Assembly (NCBI GenBank): GCA_041752235.1
Contig: JBGSHM010000034.1
Location: 1 to 64,000, forward strand
DNA length: 64,000 bases
DNA from: SpSt-398 sp041752235
GTDB taxonomy: Bacteria > Bacteroidota > Bacteroidia > Chitinophagales > Chitinophagaceae
Reading direction: 5' to 3'
Below the pieces are notes generated by a model. It was not told where the DNA came from. It saw nothing but the letters and a program-made list of their open reading frames with translations, and did no database searches. Each line of letters starts with the position of its first letter. The stretch's first letter is position 1. Of the stretch, positions 16,247 to 25,811 are shown in pieces. The position numbers and the translations under genes were made by a program.

Positions 16247-17794
16247 ATGCTCGTAAGAACCTATGGAAGCGCCGTATATGGTGTAGAGGCCCGCACCATT
16301 ACAGTGGAAGTGAATTGGATGGCCACGGGAAAAGAAAGCGTTGTGGTGGGTTTACCGGATAGCGCGGTCAAAGAAAGCATGCAGCGGGTGGAAAGCACGA
16401 TCAAGTCCATGGGATTGTTGATGCCCCGCACCCGTATCGTGGTCAACCTGGCACCTGCCGATCTGCGAAAAAGCGGAACGGCCTTTGACCTGCCCATGGC
16501 CATTGGCGTACTGTCTGCCTCGGATCAATTGGAAAACGGCAAGGCCATTGACAAATATGTCATCATGGGTGAATTGAGTCTCGATGGAGAAGTCCGTCCC
16601 ATCAAAGGTGCCCTTCCTATTGCCATACAAGCGCGGAAAGAAGGTTTCAAAGCTGTGATCATCCCGATGGCTAACGTGCGGGAGGCGGCCATTGTCAATA
16701 ACCTTCCCGTATTCGGGGTCAGTCATATCAAGGAGGTTATTAAATTCTTTGAAAACGGAGAGAAGGGCATCGAAGCCACCACGATTAATACCCGGGAAGA
16801 ATTTTACAACGCCCAATATGATTTTGAAATAGATTTTACCGATGTAAAAGGTCAGGAGAACATTAAGCGTGCCCTGGAAATCGCCGCTGCCGGGGGACAT
16901 AATGCCATTCTGATCGGGCCACCGGGAGCGGGTAAGACCATGCTCGCGAAAAGATTGCCCACCATTCTTCCTCCTTTGAGTTTGAACGAGGCACTCGAAA
17001 CCACCAAGATCCACTCGGTGGCGGGAAAGCTTCCGGAAAACGCGACATTGGTTTCACGTAGACCTTTTCGTTCTCCGCATCATACCATCAGTGATGTGGC
17101 CCTCGTGGGTGGCGGGGGCAATCCGCAACCGGGTGAAATATCACTGGCGCACAATGGCGTGCTGTTTCTGGATGAACTGCCTGAATTCAAACGCACCGTG
17201 CTTGAAGTGATGCGGCAACCGATTGAAGAAAGAAAAGTCACGATCTCACGCGCTAAAATGGCGATCGATTTTCCAGCCTCTTTTATGTTGATCGCTTCGA
17301 TGAACCCCTGCCCCTGTGGTTTCTATAACCATCCGGAAAGAGAATGTACCTGTCCCCCTGGTGGCGTACAGAAATACCTGAACAAAGTTTCAGGTCCCCT
17401 GCTCGACCGGATCGACCTGCACGTGGAAGTAACACCTGTCGCCTTTAGCGAACTCTCGTCCCTGCGACAAACGGAATCCTCCGCTTCCATCCGCGAAAGA
17501 GTGATCAGGGCCCGGGAGATTCAAGCCGAGCGATACAAAGAAAATACGGGCATCTATTGCAATGCACAAATAAGCAGCAAGATGCTCAAAGAAATATGTG
17601 TGATCGATAGTGCAGGAGCAAATATGCTCAAATCAGCCATGACCAAACTCAATCTCTCCGCACGCGCCTACGACCGAATACTCAAAGTTTCCCGCACCAT
17701 TGCCGACCTGGCGGGTACCCCACAGATCCAACCTGAGCACCTGGCCGAAGCAATTCATTACCGAAGCCTGGACAGGGAAGGATGGGCGGGTTGA
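16247..17794 (+). CDS. YifB/ComM family magnesium-chelatase-like AAA+ ATPase
   Basis: 515 residues from the ATG at 16247. Upstream codons in the same frame are repeat sequence, and family proteins begin VRTYGSAVYGVEARTITVEV as here. Domain order: N-terminal ChlI-like region (about 1-180), AAA+ core with Walker A GPPGAGKTMLAKRLP near 220, Walker B LFLDELPEF near 310, a Cys cluster NPCPCGFYNHPERECTCPP, and the C-terminal Mg-chelatase-like helical domain. The ComM branch acts in branch migration during natural transformation; whether this copy does is not shown by the sequence. Confidence 0.92.
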   Translation: MLVRTYGSAVYGVEARTITVEVNWMATGKESVVVGLPDSAVKESMQRVESTIKSMGLLMPRTRIVVNLAPADLRKSGTAFDLPMAIGVLSASDQLENGKAIDKYVIMGELSLDGEVRPIKGALPIAIQARKEGFKAVIIPMANVREAAIVNNLPVFGVSHIKEVIKFFENGEKGIEATTINTREEFYNAQYDFEIDFTDVKGQENIKRALEIAAAGGHNAILIGPPGAGKTMLAKRLPTILPPLSLNEALETTKIHSVAGKLPENATLVSRRPFRSPHHTISDVALVGGGGNPQPGEISLAHNGVLFLDELPEFKRTVLEVMRQPIEERKVTISRAKMAIDFPASFMLIASMNPCPCGFYNHPERECTCPPGGVQKYLNKVSGPLLDRIDLHVEVTPVAFSELSSLRQTESSASIRERVIRAREIQAERYKENTGIYCNAQISSKMLKEICVIDSAGANMLKSAMTKLNLSARAYDRILKVSRTIADLAGTPQIQPEHLAEAIHYRSLDREGWAG

Positions 17795-17850
17795 AGCTGT
17801 TAGCTGTTAGCTGTTAGCTGTTAGTTTTTGGCAGTTAATAGCTAATAGCT
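17795..17850. repeat. AGCTGTT tandem and TTAGC inverted words
   Basis: Four exact 7-bp AGCTGTT units at 17795-17822 start directly after the yifB stop, followed by a weak mirrored arm GTTAATAGCTAATAGCT at 17834-17850. Confidence 0.8.
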
Positions 17851-17914
17851 TGCCTTCATCGTGGAAACCCCTAATCAAAAACCAATTTTCAATCACTACT
17901 TTTAATTCAAATCT

Positions 17915-18325
17915 ATGGGAATGATCTATGCAGAAATCGAACTGAAGAATTACGAAGACCTTACGTTTGTCAAAAGAAACATGATTGGTCTGGAAGAGGT
18001 GAGGCAGATGCGGGTGAATATGTTAGTAGACAGTGGCTCCTATTACTTGGTCATCAATGAAAATATTCAGGCTATTTTACAATTACCTGTTCTCAGAAAA
18101 GAAAGGTTTCGTTTGGCCAATGATAGTGCTGAAGAACATGCGATAGTGGGCCCTGTACAGGTAAAATTTGGAGAGAAGACCGCCTCCTGTGATGCAATTC
18201 TTTTACCCGGTGATTGTGAACCATTACTTGGAGCTATTCCCATGGAAGCATTGGATGTATTGATCCATCCACAGCGTCAGGAATTGATCTTAAACCCGGA
18301 ACTCCGCAAGGGGCGATACATCTAA
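17915..18325 (+). CDS. Retropepsin-like aspartic protease (clan AA)
   Basis: 136 residues. The catalytic motif of the retropepsin-like clan is seen as MLVDSGSYYLVINENI near residue 30 (Asp-Ser-Gly in place of the common Asp-Thr-Gly), with the second half LLGAIPMEALDVLIHPQRQELIL near 105-130, a stretch typical of bacterial clan AA proteins. One domain means it must dimerise to form the active site. No signal peptide, so it is probably cytoplasmic. Substrate is unknown. The stop codon lies inside the outer arm of the downstream palindrome. Confidence 0.75.
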   Translation: MGMIYAEIELKNYEDLTFVKRNMIGLEEVRQMRVNMLVDSGSYYLVINENIQAILQLPVLRKERFRLANDSAEEHAIVGPVQVKFGEKTASCDAILLPGDCEPLLGAIPMEALDVLIHPQRQELILNPELRKGRYI

Positions 18326-18401
18326 CCCCTGGCGCCTTAGCGTCTTTGCGGTTAAGAGCTTTACACGAAGACGCCAGGGCGCAAGGGAGCGAAAGGGGTT
18401 A
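18323..18401. repeat. 8-bp-word palindrome whose arms hold two stop codons
   Basis: Outer arms TAACCCCT (18323-18330) and AGGGGTTA (18394-18401) are perfect complements. Plus-strand units are CCCTGGCG, CCTTAGCG, TCTTTGCG then GTTAAG; minus-strand units are CCCTTGCG, CCCTGGCG, TCTTCGTG then TAAAG. The TAA of each convergent flanking gene is the first triplet of its arm. Confidence 0.85.
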
Positions 18402-21400
18402 ACGGAGATAGTCAGCAAAAATTTGGTCGTATATCTTCAAATAATCATTCGCCTTTCCATCCCGGTCAAAGATGGATTCCCAGGTACTAAGCGGCTCCCA
18501 AATACAAGTGCCCTTCCCTTTTCCTCGCGGAAGTTCAAACACGAGTTTATTCACTTCCTCCTTCTTCGCCGAATATTCCACCACGATAATATCCTTGTCA
18601 TACCGGTTGATCAGATCCAACATATTATCACGCAGGTCATCCAAACTGCCATGCCACTTGGGATAATAAGAAAGACCGATCACATCAAACGGTACATTTC
18701 GCTTACGCATTTCTTCGAGGAAAAAAATCGTTTCTTCATTCTGTCCACCCAGGGCCAAATGAAGTAATAACACAGTTGCCGGTGCCACCGTTTTTACCGC
18801 CGCAATTCCTGCGCTAACCAATTGCGCCATTTGATCGGGGTTTGCCACATTACCCTCCGGCCAAACGATGCCGTGATTGATCTCATTACCCACCTGAACC
18901 ATATCCGGGAGGGTGCCCTGGGCCTTTAGCTCATTCATCACCACCAGGGTATAATCGTACAGCGCTTTTTTCAAATCACTGAATGAAAGCCCCCGCCAGG
19001 CATAAGGCTTATACTGTTTACCCGGATCGGCCCAATAATCACTGTAGTGAAAATCCAGCAGGAATTTCATCCCTGCTTCCTTAACCCGCTTAGCCATGGC
19101 CTTTGTATGGGCCAGATCACAAAAACCCTTACCCGGCGAATACCCACTATCCAGGGAAGGATTATGAAATACGCGGAGCCGCACATAATTAAACCCATGC
19201 CGTTTCATGATCGACAGCACATCTTCTTCTTTGCCATTTTCACTGAACTTCACGCCCCTGGCTTCAAGCTCGGGGAGAAAGGAGATATCGGCTCCCAGCA
19301 TAGGAGTTGCTGATTGGGGTTTTGCCGCTTCGCCCTTTAATATATACGTGGGATCGACCGTAACAGGCGCCAGGTTCTTCACCGGAACAGTAACAATATC
19401 GGTTGACCCACTCCACAACCCGGGCGAATAGGCTTCAAACTCGATCATGCCTGCTTCCTTCTCCGATTGAACGATCACCTGGCACTTGCCATTGAAGACA
19501 CTCCGTTGCCAGGCACCTTCGGGACATTTATCAGGTTCATGACTACTCGGGTCACCATTTCCTACTCCTATGATCTTTCCGGGACCTTTGATGCGAAACC
19601 GGATCATATTATTGGCATTGGAAACTTCCCTTCCTTCCCGGTCAATAATGCTGACATTTAAAACAGCAATATCCTTCCCATCGGCGATCATCGTGGTCTT
19701 GTAGGGGGTAAGTACGATCTCAGCAGGGGCACCTGTCGTTTCCACCTTTGCTTTTAATATCCTTCCTTTTTTATAACCAATGGCCTCGAGTGTGCCGGGG
19801 GCATAGGTCACATCCCATTGAAGGTGGCCATTGCGGGGCATGGTCTTCATTCCCAGTTTCTTTCCATTGAGCACAAGTTCCACACTATCGGCATTGCTAT
19901 TGACCCACACATCGATCACCGGTGCGGGCTGGCCCCATTTGATGGTCCAGTTCCAATGAGGCGAGATATTCAACACATCTTTATCGGTCCACCAACTCTG
20001 ATAATAGTAATAATTATTCTTTGGGAAACCGCAAACATCCATTACGCCAAAATGCGAATTGATATTGGGCCAGCGGAATGGTGTGGGTTCACCGCGATAG
20101 TCAAAACCCGTCCAGATAAACCCGCCCAACCAATACTTGTTTTCTGCTGCAGGTTTCCACCAGGCCTCGGCCGTTGAAGCCCACCAGGGTGCATTCAGGT
20201 CATGGTCATGCAGGTAATTGCGTATCGTGTCCTTCGCATATTCTCCACGCGTGGATACCGTACTTCCCATCTCTGTTCCTATAATAGGTTGGGTGGGATG
20301 GTCACGGTGATAATCGGCGACAAACAAATGGCGGTAATTAAATCCTCTGATCGGTATCACTTCATTTACTCCCGGAAAAACATTGGCGAGGTCGGAAGCG
20401 TAGGTACAGGTACGGGTAGGGTCCCATTGTTTTAATTTTTCAATCAGGGTTGCTGCAATTCTTTTTCCATAAGTTGTGGCCTGAATACCGAACTCTTCAT
20501 TGCCAATACTCCATAAAAAAACAGAAGCATGGTTTCGGTCACGGTAAACCAGGCGCTGTAATTGGTCAAGGTATTCCGGACTGCTGTTGAGCAAGCGGTT
20601 CTCATCCATCACCAACATTCCCAGACTATCACAGGCATCGAGTAGTTCGGGTGCCGGCGGATGGTGGCTGGTCCGGTAGGCATTGCATCCCATATTTTTT
20701 AATAACCTAACCCGATAAAATTGCAAGGCATCAGGCACGGCCACGCCTACCCCGGCATGGTCCTGGTGATTATTGGTCCCCATGATCTTCCGATGCCGGC
20801 CATTCAGGAAGAATCCTTCGTTGGCATCAAACCGGAATGTTCGTATACCCATCCTTCCGGTTTCACGGGCGATTTCCTTACCATTTTGTTTAACAACCGT
20901 GATGACCCGATACAGATAAGGATCATCCAACTCCCAAAGTCGGGGTTGAGAAATGGAGAATGCCATTTTCTTAGAAACCTCTCCTGCCGCGCCGACCTGT
21001 ATCGCCTCCTCTTTGGATTTGGCTATAGGCTCCCCTGCCCTGCCGGTGATAAAACTTTGAACGGTACAGGTCACCGGTGCCGAAGTCCCGTTCTTCACAC
21101 GTGTCTCGACTTCTACCCTGGCCACTCCATTGGAAACGGTGTTGTGGTAAAAATGTCCCCCAGTCGGTATATACACCGGTGCCGTTTGACGCAACCATAC
21201 ATGACGGTATATTCCGGCTCCTTCATAAAACCATCCCTCATATTGGGAAGCATCCACGCGTACGACCAATACATTCTCGCCAGACGGGTTAAGGATATCC
21301 GTTATATTATATTGTTCACCGATATAACCACTTTTTATATTACCCACAAAAAAGCCATTGACCCAGATCATGGCATCCCGGAAAATGCCATCAAACTGTA

Positions 21401-21800
21401 GTACATACCGGTTACCATCCATAGGGTTTGTTACCTGGAAACGCTTTCTGTACCAGCCGATGGTGGTTTCGGGGAAATGGCCACCGACTGGTTTGTATCC
21501 ATGTCCATCCACATCGGGAGCCGGATGCTTAACGAACGGAAGTTCTACGGCCCAATCATGGGGGATATCCAGTTTTCTCCAGGATGTATCTACGAAATTG
21601 GGGTCAATTGCTGTACCCACGGCAGTACCCGATTTGGAAAAGATGGTGCGAATGCCGTAATTGAAGTCTTTCTCGGGATTGGCTGCATGGCCAAAATGAA
21701 ATCGCCAGCCCTCGTCAAGCGACCAGACCTGCTGAGTGTACGTAGTCCCAAATAGCAAAAAACTACCAATAAGGATCAGGGATTTAATAAGTGCGCGCAT
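18399..21800 (-). CDS. Two-domain galactan-degrading enzyme: GH2 beta-galactosidase fused to GH53 endo-galactanase
   Basis: 1133 residues from the ATG at 21800, chosen because it starts a signal peptide (MRALIKSLILIGSFLLFG); a start 13 codons earlier would sit 12 bp from the divergent gene. Residues about 20-740 are GH2: sugar-binding jelly roll (IPHDWAVELPF), Ig-like domain, TIM barrel with acid/base E435 in LWSIGNEEFG and nucleophile E510 in IIGTEMGSTVSTRG, then a DUF4982-like domain (VELVLNGKKLG). Residues about 836-1133 are GH53: GADISFLPELEARGVKF, acid/base E973 in QVGNEINHG, nucleophile E1075 in IIVVEYS. Predicted secreted; substrate most likely beta-1,4-galactan. Confidence 0.9.
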   Translation of the reverse strand: MRALIKSLILIGSFLLFGTTYTQQVWSLDEGWRFHFGHAANPEKDFNYGIRTIFSKSGTAVGTAIDPNFVDTSWRKLDIPHDWAVELPFVKHPAPDVDGHGYKPVGGHFPETTIGWYRKRFQVTNPMDGNRYVLQFDGIFRDAMIWVNGFFVGNIKSGYIGEQYNITDILNPSGENVLVVRVDASQYEGWFYEGAGIYRHVWLRQTAPVYIPTGGHFYHNTVSNGVARVEVETRVKNGTSAPVTCTVQSFITGRAGEPIAKSKEEAIQVGAAGEVSKKMAFSISQPRLWELDDPYLYRVITVVKQNGKEIARETGRMGIRTFRFDANEGFFLNGRHRKIMGTNNHQDHAGVGVAVPDALQFYRVRLLKNMGCNAYRTSHHPPAPELLDACDSLGMLVMDENRLLNSSPEYLDQLQRLVYRDRNHASVFLWSIGNEEFGIQATTYGKRIAATLIEKLKQWDPTRTCTYASDLANVFPGVNEVIPIRGFNYRHLFVADYHRDHPTQPIIGTEMGSTVSTRGEYAKDTIRNYLHDHDLNAPWWASTAEAWWKPAAENKYWLGGFIWTGFDYRGEPTPFRWPNINSHFGVMDVCGFPKNNYYYYQSWWTDKDVLNISPHWNWTIKWGQPAPVIDVWVNSNADSVELVLNGKKLGMKTMPRNGHLQWDVTYAPGTLEAIGYKKGRILKAKVETTGAPAEIVLTPYKTTMIADGKDIAVLNVSIIDREGREVSNANNMIRFRIKGPGKIIGVGNGDPSSHEPDKCPEGAWQRSVFNGKCQVIVQSEKEAGMIEFEAYSPGLWSGSTDIVTVPVKNLAPVTVDPTYILKGEAAKPQSATPMLGADISFLPELEARGVKFSENGKEEDVLSIMKRHGFNYVRLRVFHNPSLDSGYSPGKGFCDLAHTKAMAKRVKEAGMKFLLDFHYSDYWADPGKQYKPYAWRGLSFSDLKKALYDYTLVVMNELKAQGTLPDMVQVGNEINHGIVWPEGNVANPDQMAQLVSAGIAAVKTVAPATVLLLHLALGGQNEETIFFLEEMRKRNVPFDVIGLSYYPKWHGSLDDLRDNMLDLINRYDKDIIVVEYSAKKEEVNKLVFELPRGKGKGTCIWEPLSTWESIFDRDGKANDYLKIYDQIFADYLR

Positions 21801-21851
21801 GGCCTTTGGGGTTTTGGGTAAAGTAACATTTTTTTTCACGAACTTGGCCTG

Positions 21852-23696
21852 ATGAAAATCCTCCTACATTATCTCAAACCCTATAAATGGCTGGTGGCAC
21901 TGGCTTTGTTTCTGGCGGCCATCAACCAGGTCTTTTCTTTGCTTGATCCTTTCTTTTTTGGAAAAATGTTTGACATGTATGCCCTCCACCCTTTTGAAGA
22001 AGGGAAATATGTGGTGCAGGAAGTGCTCAAAGCAGATGGCAAGGTCGACAAACAAAAAGTATTTGTCCTCACCGGTGATGGTAAAAGGACCGAATCGGAA
22101 TTTATCTGGGGCGTCCTGAGTATGTTAGCCATCCTGATCAGCGTAGCCATGGTATCACGCATCGCCAAAGCCTTTCAGGATTATTTTGGCAATGTGATCG
22201 TACAGAAATTCGGCGCCCGCATTTTTACTGATGGGCTTAAACATTCCATGAAACTCCCTTACCAGGAATTTGAAGATCAACGTAGCGGAGAAACCCTATC
22301 CATCCTGACCAAAGTGCGAACGGATACAGAAAAGTTTATCGTTTCATTTATCAATATTGTTTTTGGCCTCTTGGTGGGTGTTGTCTTTGTATCCATCTAT
22401 TCGTTCTCTCTCCACTGGTCCATCATGCCCGTCTATTTTGGTGGTATCGTGGTGCTGGCTTTTCTCACCAGTGTTTTGAGCAAGAAAATTAAGGGTATTC
22501 AGAAAAACATCGTCAAAGAGACGACCTCACTCGCGGGTTCCACTACGGAGAGTTTACGGAATATTGAATTGGTAAAAAGCCTGGGGCTGACCGACCAGGA
22601 GATCAATCGCCTGAATAATAATACTTATAAAATATTGGGACTTGAATTGCGCAAAGTAAAAAGCATACGTACTCTCAACTTTATTCAGGGTACCTGTGTC
22701 AATGCGCTGCGTCAGATCATCATGTTCATGTTGCTCTGGCTGGTTTTCCAAAGCACCATTACACCAGGACAGGTGATGACCCTTATGTTTTATTCCTTCT
22801 TTATTTTTGGTCCATTACAGGAGATCGGGAATATCATCATCATTTATCGCGAAGCAGAGGCTTCTTTGACAAACTTTCACAACCTGATGCAGAAGAAACC
22901 CGAGGCCCAACCAGAAAAACCACAACACCTGGGACCGATTCAGGAACTTGCTTTTCAACAGGTCGCCTTCAAGCACCAAAGTGCCTCCCAAAAAGCCATT
23001 GAGAATATTAGTTTCAAAGTAAGATCAGGGGAAACCATTGCCTTTGTCGGTCCTTCCGGCTCTGGGAAATCCACACTTATGAAACTGTTGGTGGGATTAT
23101 ACCGGCCACAGGAAGGGAGTATCCTGTACAATGGCATGGATGAAAACGCGATCAGTTATGAAGACCTGCGCAACCAGATCGGGTTTGTGACACAGGATAC
23201 GCAATTGTTTGCCGGTACGATTCGTGAAAACCTTTTATTTGTAAACCCCAAGGCCACCGAAGCGGACCTGAATGAAGTACTCCGCAAATCGGCTTGTACC
23301 AACCTGCTTTCGCGGGCGGAAAAAGGATTGGATACCATGATCGGTGAAGGCGGACTTAAACTCTCCGGTGGAGAAAAACAACGGTTGTCCATTGCAAGGG
23401 CCTTATTGCGCCAACCTAAACTGCTTATCTTTGATGAAGCCACTTCCGCACTTGACTCATTGACGGAAGAAGAGATCACCGACACCATCAAGGATGTATC
23501 ATCTCAACAAAACCAGATCACCATCCTGATCGCTCACCGTTTATCCACCATCATGCATGCCGACCGGATCTATGTACTGGAACAAGGCCAGGTGGCTGAA
23601 ACCGGCACCCATGATGAATTACTTGGCGAGAAGGGATTGTATTACGCGATGTGGAGACAGCAGATCGGTGAAAGAAAAAAAATGAGTCTGGTTTAA
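21852..23696 (+). CDS. ABC transporter, fused permease and ATPase (MsbA/exporter type)
   Basis: 614 residues. The N-terminal half has about six membrane helices of the type 1 exporter fold; a periplasmic insertion with a charged segment (VLKADGKVDKQKVFVLTGDGKR) lies near residues 58-80. The ATPase from about 355 has Walker A GPSGSGKSTLMKL, Q-loop GFVTQDTQLFAG, signature LSGGEKQRLSIARALL, Walker B LLIFDEATSALD and the H-loop IAHRLSTI. It acts as a homodimer exporting a lipid, peptide or drug; the substrate is not readable. It starts 51 bp from the divergent galactanase gene. A perfect 27-bp palindrome follows its stop. Confidence 0.92.
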   Translation: MKILLHYLKPYKWLVALALFLAAINQVFSLLDPFFFGKMFDMYALHPFEEGKYVVQEVLKADGKVDKQKVFVLTGDGKRTESEFIWGVLSMLAILISVAMVSRIAKAFQDYFGNVIVQKFGARIFTDGLKHSMKLPYQEFEDQRSGETLSILTKVRTDTEKFIVSFINIVFGLLVGVVFVSIYSFSLHWSIMPVYFGGIVVLAFLTSVLSKKIKGIQKNIVKETTSLAGSTTESLRNIELVKSLGLTDQEINRLNNNTYKILGLELRKVKSIRTLNFIQGTCVNALRQIIMFMLLWLVFQSTITPGQVMTLMFYSFFIFGPLQEIGNIIIIYREAEASLTNFHNLMQKKPEAQPEKPQHLGPIQELAFQQVAFKHQSASQKAIENISFKVRSGETIAFVGPSGSGKSTLMKLLVGLYRPQEGSILYNGMDENAISYEDLRNQIGFVTQDTQLFAGTIRENLLFVNPKATEADLNEVLRKSACTNLLSRAEKGLDTMIGEGGLKLSGGEKQRLSIARALLRQPKLLIFDEATSALDSLTEEEITDTIKDVSSQQNQITILIAHRLSTIMHADRIYVLEQGQVAETGTHDELLGEKGLYYAMWRQQIGERKKMSLV

Positions 23697-23706
23697 GCTC
23701 TGCCTT

Positions 23707-23768
23707 TTCTGTGCATTCCGTTTATTCAGTGAGAAATTTAGCTCACTGAATAAACGGAATGCACAGAA
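23707..23768. repeat. Perfect 27-bp palindrome between convergent genes
   Basis: Arms 23707-23733 and 23742-23768 are exact complements with an 8-nt loop (AAATTTAG). The arm contains CTGTGCATTCCG and ATTCAGTGAG, which recur at 57989-58042. It separates the ABC exporter from the DUF2721 gene. Confidence 0.95.
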
Positions 23769-23776
23769 TTAATTAC

Positions 23777-24214
23777 CTAATCCTTCTTATTAAAAATATT
23801 TTTGAAAAAGTTCTCCTGATCCAGTCCTTCCATATCGCTGATCTCGAGCTCCAGCGCCTTGGTGCTCTGGGTAATTTCCAATAATGAAATAAACAACGAT
23901 GCGAGCAGACTGAGCAGGCTGATCGCAAAAACGATCTTGATGGCTTGTGCCCATTCCATGTACACGCCATACATCGTGATCACACAACAGAGAAAGCTAA
24001 AGACGCCAAAGGCCTGCATTTGCCTGACCAAATTGATCCGGCTGCGGAGGATCTTGATCTGTTGTAAGAGGAGGTGGTTCTTCTCCCCGCGCATGTATTC
24101 ATCATGCAATTTACGGATCAGGTTGGCCAAGGCGAGGTAACGATTGGTATAGGCCAGCAACAAAAGGCTAATCGCCGGAAATAACAAGGCGGGGGTAGTA
24201 AAGGTGATCTCCAT
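23777..24214 (-). CDS. DUF2721-family membrane protein
   Basis: 145 residues with three hydrophobic helices: one near the N-terminus (LLFPAISLLLLAYTNRY), and two at about 70-90 and 92-110 (FGVFSFLCCVITMYGV, FAISLLSLLASLFI). Between the first and second is a polar helix with RNLIRKLHDEYMR-like sequence and LLQQIKILRSRINLVRQMQ. This pattern matches the DUF2721 family; function is unknown. The gene is 16 bp upstream of no other minus-strand gene in its own operon and ends eight bases from the palindrome, so it may be last in the DUF1800/DUF1501 transcript or separate. Confidence 0.75.
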   Translation of the reverse strand: MEITFTTPALLFPAISLLLLAYTNRYLALANLIRKLHDEYMRGEKNHLLLQQIKILRSRINLVRQMQAFGVFSFLCCVITMYGVYMEWAQAIKIVFAISLLSLLASLFISLLEITQSTKALELEISDMEGLDQENFFKNIFNKKD

Positions 24215-24229
24215 GCCGCAAAGGTAAAC

Positions 24230-25801
24230 TTAGTCCCTCACTTTCAACATGGCTCTTACCTGTTGAACCGGGCCATTCTGTAACCGGGCATAGTAAACTC
24301 CGGTAGCCAGGTTGCCGCTGTCAAACACAACCGTGTAAAGCCCGGGTCCGCTATACTCCTGATCAATCAAGGTCTTGATCACCCGACCCATCACATCAAT
24401 GATCATGACAGAGGTATGTCCGCCATTGGTTTTGTATTGTATACTGGTTGAAGACGTGAAGGGGTTGGGTTGGTTGCGGATCAGCAATTGTTCGGGCATA
24501 TCCGGAATGGTAGAGCTACAGGAATTGGCCTTGACGATGGGCAGTGACTGATAATTTTTCAACATCACCATCTGCAGATCATTGTTCTCCAGGCAAAACC
24601 ATTTCTCCAAAATAGAAGCATATACACTTCGAAAATCATATTGGAAAGGAATATTGTCATTCACACTTACACCGGGTGGTATGATGGGGTTAGAGCCGAG
24701 TACACCGGACTGTACATAATCCCCAAAGAGGATCATGGGTGCGGCAGCGCCATGATCGGTCCCGGTACTGAAGTTAGATTTGATCCTTCTTCCAAATTCG
24801 GAGAAGGTAGCTCCCATCACCCGGCGATTAACCCCCAGGTATTTAAGGTCATCCATAAAGGCCTTGATCGCTTCGGATACATTCTTCAGCAGGTTGGCAT
24901 GCGTCCCGGTGGTAGTATCTGAACCATTGACCTGATTGGAGTGTGTATCAAAACCCTGAATATTTACCATGTACACCCTGGTCTTAAGCCCACCGGCAAT
25001 CAACCGGGCAACAATCTTCAATTGATCGGCCAGATAATTATTCGTGGGATAGGTCAATTGCTGTGTAACGGAGAGGGCGGCTGATTTAACCACATCCGCA
25101 TATTGCTGGGTCTGTTTATTGATGGTGCGTATATAATTCAATTCATACCCGGCATAGGTATTGGGTACGGGTTCATCAATGCCATCGATCAGGTTATAAA
25201 AATTGGTTGGATCAGATATACTCATTCCCATACTCACCTGTGGGCCCTGAAAAGTAAAGGAGGTCAATGACCCAACCTGGATGCCCAGGGGATCAGAAAA
25301 GGTAGTATTGGGATATCCATCCGGAAATCCCGGATATTGGTTATCCAGATACCTGCCAGCCCAGCCGGTATTCAGGTATTCATCACTATCGGAACCACTC
25401 ATCCAGATATCCGTGGCACGGAAATGGGAGAAATTGGGATTTGGATAACCTACCGATTGTACGATGGCTGCCTTCCCTTCATTGAACAATTGCTGTATAC
25501 CAGTCATAGAAGGATGAAGACCTGTCTTACTATTTCCTTGTAAACTTAATATCCGGTTCTGTGGAATGGCCACATTACTACGCGCCGCCTGATAAGCCCC
25601 GTAGGTATCAATAGGGATGACCATATTCAACCCATCATTTCCTCCATTCATCTGCACCAATACCAGAACATGATCCGTATCCGTTGTATAACCCAATAAG
25701 GACCGTACCAGTGGAGATTCCATTCCCAGTGCTTTGATCGGCATCCCCTGGATCATCGCCGCCGCCGGCATGCTCAGTCGTAAAAAGTTTCTTCTTTTCA
25801 T
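24230..25801 (-). CDS. DUF1501 protein with twin-arginine signal and T9SS C-terminal domain
   Basis: 523 residues. The N-terminus RRNFLRLSMPAAAMIQG is a twin-arginine signal. The DUF1501 core (alkaline-phosphatase-like fold) shows QMNGGNDGLNMVIPID near 50, FSHFRATDIWMSGS near 125, VNIQGFDTHSNQ near 280, and SEFGRRIKSNFSTGTDHGAAAP near 340 with metal-type His and Asp residues. The last 75 residues (LLIRNQPNPFTSSTSIQY to VRAMLKVRD) are a type A T9SS sorting domain. It begins 10 bp after DUF1800 and the two are a conserved pair of unknown function. Confidence 0.88.
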   Translation of the reverse strand: MKRRNFLRLSMPAAAMIQGMPIKALGMESPLVRSLLGYTTDTDHVLVLVQMNGGNDGLNMVIPIDTYGAYQAARSNVAIPQNRILSLQGNSKTGLHPSMTGIQQLFNEGKAAIVQSVGYPNPNFSHFRATDIWMSGSDSDEYLNTGWAGRYLDNQYPGFPDGYPNTTFSDPLGIQVGSLTSFTFQGPQVSMGMSISDPTNFYNLIDGIDEPVPNTYAGYELNYIRTINKQTQQYADVVKSAALSVTQQLTYPTNNYLADQLKIVARLIAGGLKTRVYMVNIQGFDTHSNQVNGSDTTTGTHANLLKNVSEAIKAFMDDLKYLGVNRRVMGATFSEFGRRIKSNFSTGTDHGAAAPMILFGDYVQSGVLGSNPIIPPGVSVNDNIPFQYDFRSVYASILEKWFCLENNDLQMVMLKNYQSLPIVKANSCSSTIPDMPEQLLIRNQPNPFTSSTSIQYKTNGGHTSVMIIDVMGRVIKTLIDQEYSGPGLYTVVFDSGNLATGVYYARLQNGPVQQVRAMLKVRD

Positions 25802-25811
25802 GGGATGGGTT

